From positions 65,682 to 129,681 of the forward strand of contig NZ_KB900735.1 in NCBI RefSeq assembly GCF_000379185.1: a stretch of DNA of 64,000 nucleotides. The letters run 5' to 3'. The position numbers were made by a program, and so were the translations under genes. Under the pieces are notes generated by a model. The model was not told the DNA's origin, did no database searches, and was given only the letters and a program-made list of their open reading frames with translations. The stretch comes from Capnocytophaga cynodegmi DSM 19736. GTDB lineage: Bacteria; Bacteroidota; Bacteroidia; Flavobacteriales; Flavobacteriaceae. Positions 62,255 to 64,000 of the stretch are shown here, piece by piece; position 1 is the first letter of the stretch; each line of letters starts with the position of its first letter.

Positions 62255-63250
62255 TTACTGAAATTCGGGTAACACCTTTAGAAAAAAAGCGGTAGCTTCC
62301 TCCATTGAGCCGTCAAATCTTCCTCCAGCAGCATTGATATGTCCTCCTCCATTAAAAAACTTTCGGGCAAAAGAATTTACATCGTGCTGATTTTTAGAGC
62401 GAAAAGAAATTTTTATATAGTTTTTCTCCTGAATGAAAATAGCAGCTAACTTCGTATTCTTGATGGTCAAGCCATAGTTCACAAATCCATCAGTATCTCC
62501 TTTCTGGCTGTTGTAATGTGCTAATTCTTCAGAAGTGAGTGTAGTATAGGCTGTGTTGTATTCTTTCAGGTAAACCATATTTTTAAGAGCTACACTCATT
62601 AGCTGTATTCTGTTGTAAGAATTATTTTCAAATACATTACTATTTATTTGGCTGTTATTAGCACCTTTTTCGATTAAAAAAGAAGCTATTTTGAATGTAT
62701 TACTCGTAGTTGATGCATATTTAAAATTGCCTGTATCGGTCATAATTCCTGTGTATAAGCAAGTTGCAATGATTTGATTTATAGAGTTTTTGTCTCCCAT
62801 AACATCAATGAAAGAGTAAATCATTGAACACGTTGAACTTGCATTAGGATTAGAAAACGTAATTTGAGCATAATCTTCAGGAGCTTGGTGATGATCAATC
62901 ATAACAAAGGTAGCCTCTGAAGATTCCAACAACGGAGTTAGTACATCAGCTCTTTTAAGTGAGTTGAAATCTAATGTAAAAATTAATCCTGACTTTTCGA
63001 TTTGTTCAGTAGCTTTTTCTGGTTCATTGTCATAAACAAGAATGTTTTCAGCTTCAGGTAGCCACTTTAAAAAATCAGGAAAATCATTTGGTGATACGAC
63101 CTTAACATCTTGATTATGAGTTTTTAGATAGTGATACAATCCCAAACAACTACCTATAGCATCGCCATCAGGATTTTTGTGAGGAATAATACTTATTTTC
63201 AATTGCTTATCAAGCAATAACTTTATAAATTCAATATCTTTAATATTCAT
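62255..63250 (-). CDS. nrnA: DHH-DHHA1 phosphoesterase (NrnA-like)
   Basis: 331 residues. 'IIPHKNPDGDAIGSCLGLYHYL' (DxD metal motif, residues ~22-43), 'FTLDFNS', 'MIDHHQAP' (the DHH motif), 'TGIMTDTGNF' and the C-terminal DHHA1 'SFRSKNQHDVNSFARKFFNGGGHINAAGGRFDG' region (GGGH). NrnA degrades nano-RNA and 3'-phosphoadenosine-5'-phosphate. It precedes gldI by 21 bp and is probably first of a three-gene unit. Confidence 0.9.
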   Translation of the reverse strand: MNIKDIEFIKLLLDKQLKISIIPHKNPDGDAIGSCLGLYHYLKTHNQDVKVVSPNDFPDFLKWLPEAENILVYDNEPEKATEQIEKSGLIFTLDFNSLKRADVLTPLLESSEATFVMIDHHQAPEDYAQITFSNPNASSTCSMIYSFIDVMGDKNSINQIIATCLYTGIMTDTGNFKYASTTSNTFKIASFLIEKGANNSQINSNVFENNSYNRIQLMSVALKNMVYLKEYNTAYTTLTSEELAHYNSQKGDTDGFVNYGLTIKNTKLAAIFIQEKNYIKISFRSKNQHDVNSFARKFFNGGGHINAAGGRFDGSMEEATAFFLKVLPEFQ

Positions 63251-63314
63251 ACAGGTCGCGAAGATACAATAATATTTTATTTATCAGAATTTTTTGAAAT
63301 AATATACTAAACTT

Positions 63315-64000
63315 TTACTGATTGTCAATACTAGGTTGTTTAAACTTTTTCATAAAATCCCGAATAAAAGTAAGACCAACTCCTAATACAAAACCAAGAA
63401 AACTCCAAATAGCAACAATCATTACTCTTTTAGGTTTTGAACGTTCATTGGGAACACTAACAGGTTCTACAATCGTGAAAATAGGGTGTTCCTCCTTTAC
63501 TTTTATTTTTTTGGTTTCGAGCTGTTTAGCGAGTTCGGAATACACGCTGAAAGAAAGATTGTAATCGGCCTGTAGTTGCTCCAATCTTGTTTGTGGTAAC
63601 GAACCAAAAAGGTCTCTGTTTCTGTCTTGAAATTGAGCTAAGGCAAATTGTTTTGTCTTGAAATCACTTTTAGCCTCTTCATATCGTTGTTCGATGAATT
63701 TTAATTCATCATTAGCCTTTTGGGTTTTAAATTTCGTAACAGTTTCTTGCAGTAACGTTTGTGCACTCTGCAACATTTGAGCGGCTGGTAAAGCTTCAGG
63801 CATTGAATATGACAAAGTAATTATTCCTTCCTTTTCACTGATATCAATTGCTAGTTGCCCACTAATATCTTCTAAAATAGTCCTGTCTTCAAGCGATAAA
63901 TACCAAATAGAATCTGTTTTTTCAGAAATTTCCGATTTTTCATCACTTTTTTTACCAAAAAGCAAACTTGGTAGACCAATCGTATATTTTTTTATGTTAC
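63315..64000 (-). CDS. Wzz/GNVR-type chain-length determinant or gliding-type envelope protein (partial)
   Basis: The frame is open to the right edge, so the N-terminus is missing; about 228 residues are seen. A coiled coil ('FIEQRYEEAKSDFKTKQ', 'LEQLQADYNLSFSVYSELAKQLETKK') is followed by the GNVR-like 'TIVEPVSVPNERSKPKR' and one membrane helix 'VMIVAIWSFLGFVLGVGL'. This is the C-terminal half of a Wzz-type polysaccharide co-polymerase that sets O-antigen or capsule chain length. The upstream end would carry the first membrane helix. Confidence 0.85.
   Translation of the reverse strand, partial: NIKKYTIGLPSLLFGKKSDEKSEISEKTDSIWYLSLEDRTILEDISGQLAIDISEKEGIITLSYSMPEALPAAQMLQSAQTLLQETVTKFKTQKANDELKFIEQRYEEAKSDFKTKQFALAQFQDRNRDLFGSLPQTRLEQLQADYNLSFSVYSELAKQLETKKIKVKEEHPIFTIVEPVSVPNERSKPKRVMIVAIWSFLGFVLGVGLTFIRDFMKKFKQPSIDNQ

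Noticed and set aside
1-64000. tRNA, rRNA, insertion sequences, integrases
   Set aside because: No tRNA-like T-loop and anticodon arrangement, rRNA core sequence, transposase or integrase motif was seen by reading; a tRNAscan-type run was not possible.

Overview
The window is AT-rich DNA from a member of the phylum Bacteroidota, very probably a Flavobacteriaceae. A Capnocytophaga-like organism fits best. Supporting signs: many promoters of the form TTTG-N19..21-TAnnTTTG, a short primary sigma factor without region 1.1, SusC/SusD, type IX secretion (T9SS) type B C-terminal domains, the gliding lipoprotein GldI, enzymes for sialic acid and fucose, and a KBL-family acyltransferase near a cysteine-synthase-like enzyme, which would suit sulfonolipid (capnine) synthesis. 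Genus is inference. No rRNA, tRNA, CRISPR array, insertion sequence or prophage was seen.

Layout. 1-3.7 kb: the tail of one T9SS cargo protein and a complete metzincin-type protease with an almost identical tail. 3.7-8.2 kb (minus): an Fe-S membrane oxidoreductase pair, an MlaD-like lipid transport protein and a cell-wall amidase. 8.3-13.5 kb: envelope glycan genes (GT87, GT2, polysaccharide deacetylase, methyltransferase) plus a barstar-like protein and a 21-bp repeat array that reads as a decayed coiled coil. 13.6-23.7 kb: an Ig-like lipoprotein, SurE and a 2463-residue SprB-like adhesin. 23.7-29.5 kb: Nudix hydrolase, N-acetylneuraminate lyase, GT2, primary sigma factor, ribulose-phosphate epimerase and GH29 fucosidase. 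29.5-30.9 kb: small genes, one split by an in-frame stop, and a 42-bp minisatellite.

30.9-36.3 kb (minus) is the most interesting part: an RNA/ribosome repair island with RtcB ligase, KptA/Tpt1 phosphotransferase, release factor PrfH and four unrecognised proteins. It has an internal promoter with an 11-bp tandem operator-like repeat, and a structured leader or small RNA lies upstream. The same operator layout recurs upstream of the broken gene at 30 kb.

36.3-43.2 kb (minus): undecaprenol/diacylglycerol kinase, polyprenol-phosphate mannose synthase, the KBL-family acyltransferase, an outer-membrane barrel with a PCMD lipoprotein, the cysteine/cysteate-synthase-like enzyme and SucD. 43.4-49.3 kb: ClpB, a TlpA-like thioredoxin and the radical SAM/DUF4130 pair. 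49.3-52.2 kb: a Crp/Fnr regulator beside a split YeeE/YedE sulfur transporter whose promoter carries a well-placed palindrome, then a CapA-type phosphoesterase. 52.3-56.8 kb: SusD and SusC. 57-60.4 kb: a pair of M16 peptidases, one lacking catalytic residues. 60.5-64 kb: a cyclophilin-FKBP fusion, GldI, a DHH phosphoesterase and a truncated Wzz-like protein. Most transcription units end in clear hairpin terminators, several shared by convergent genes.
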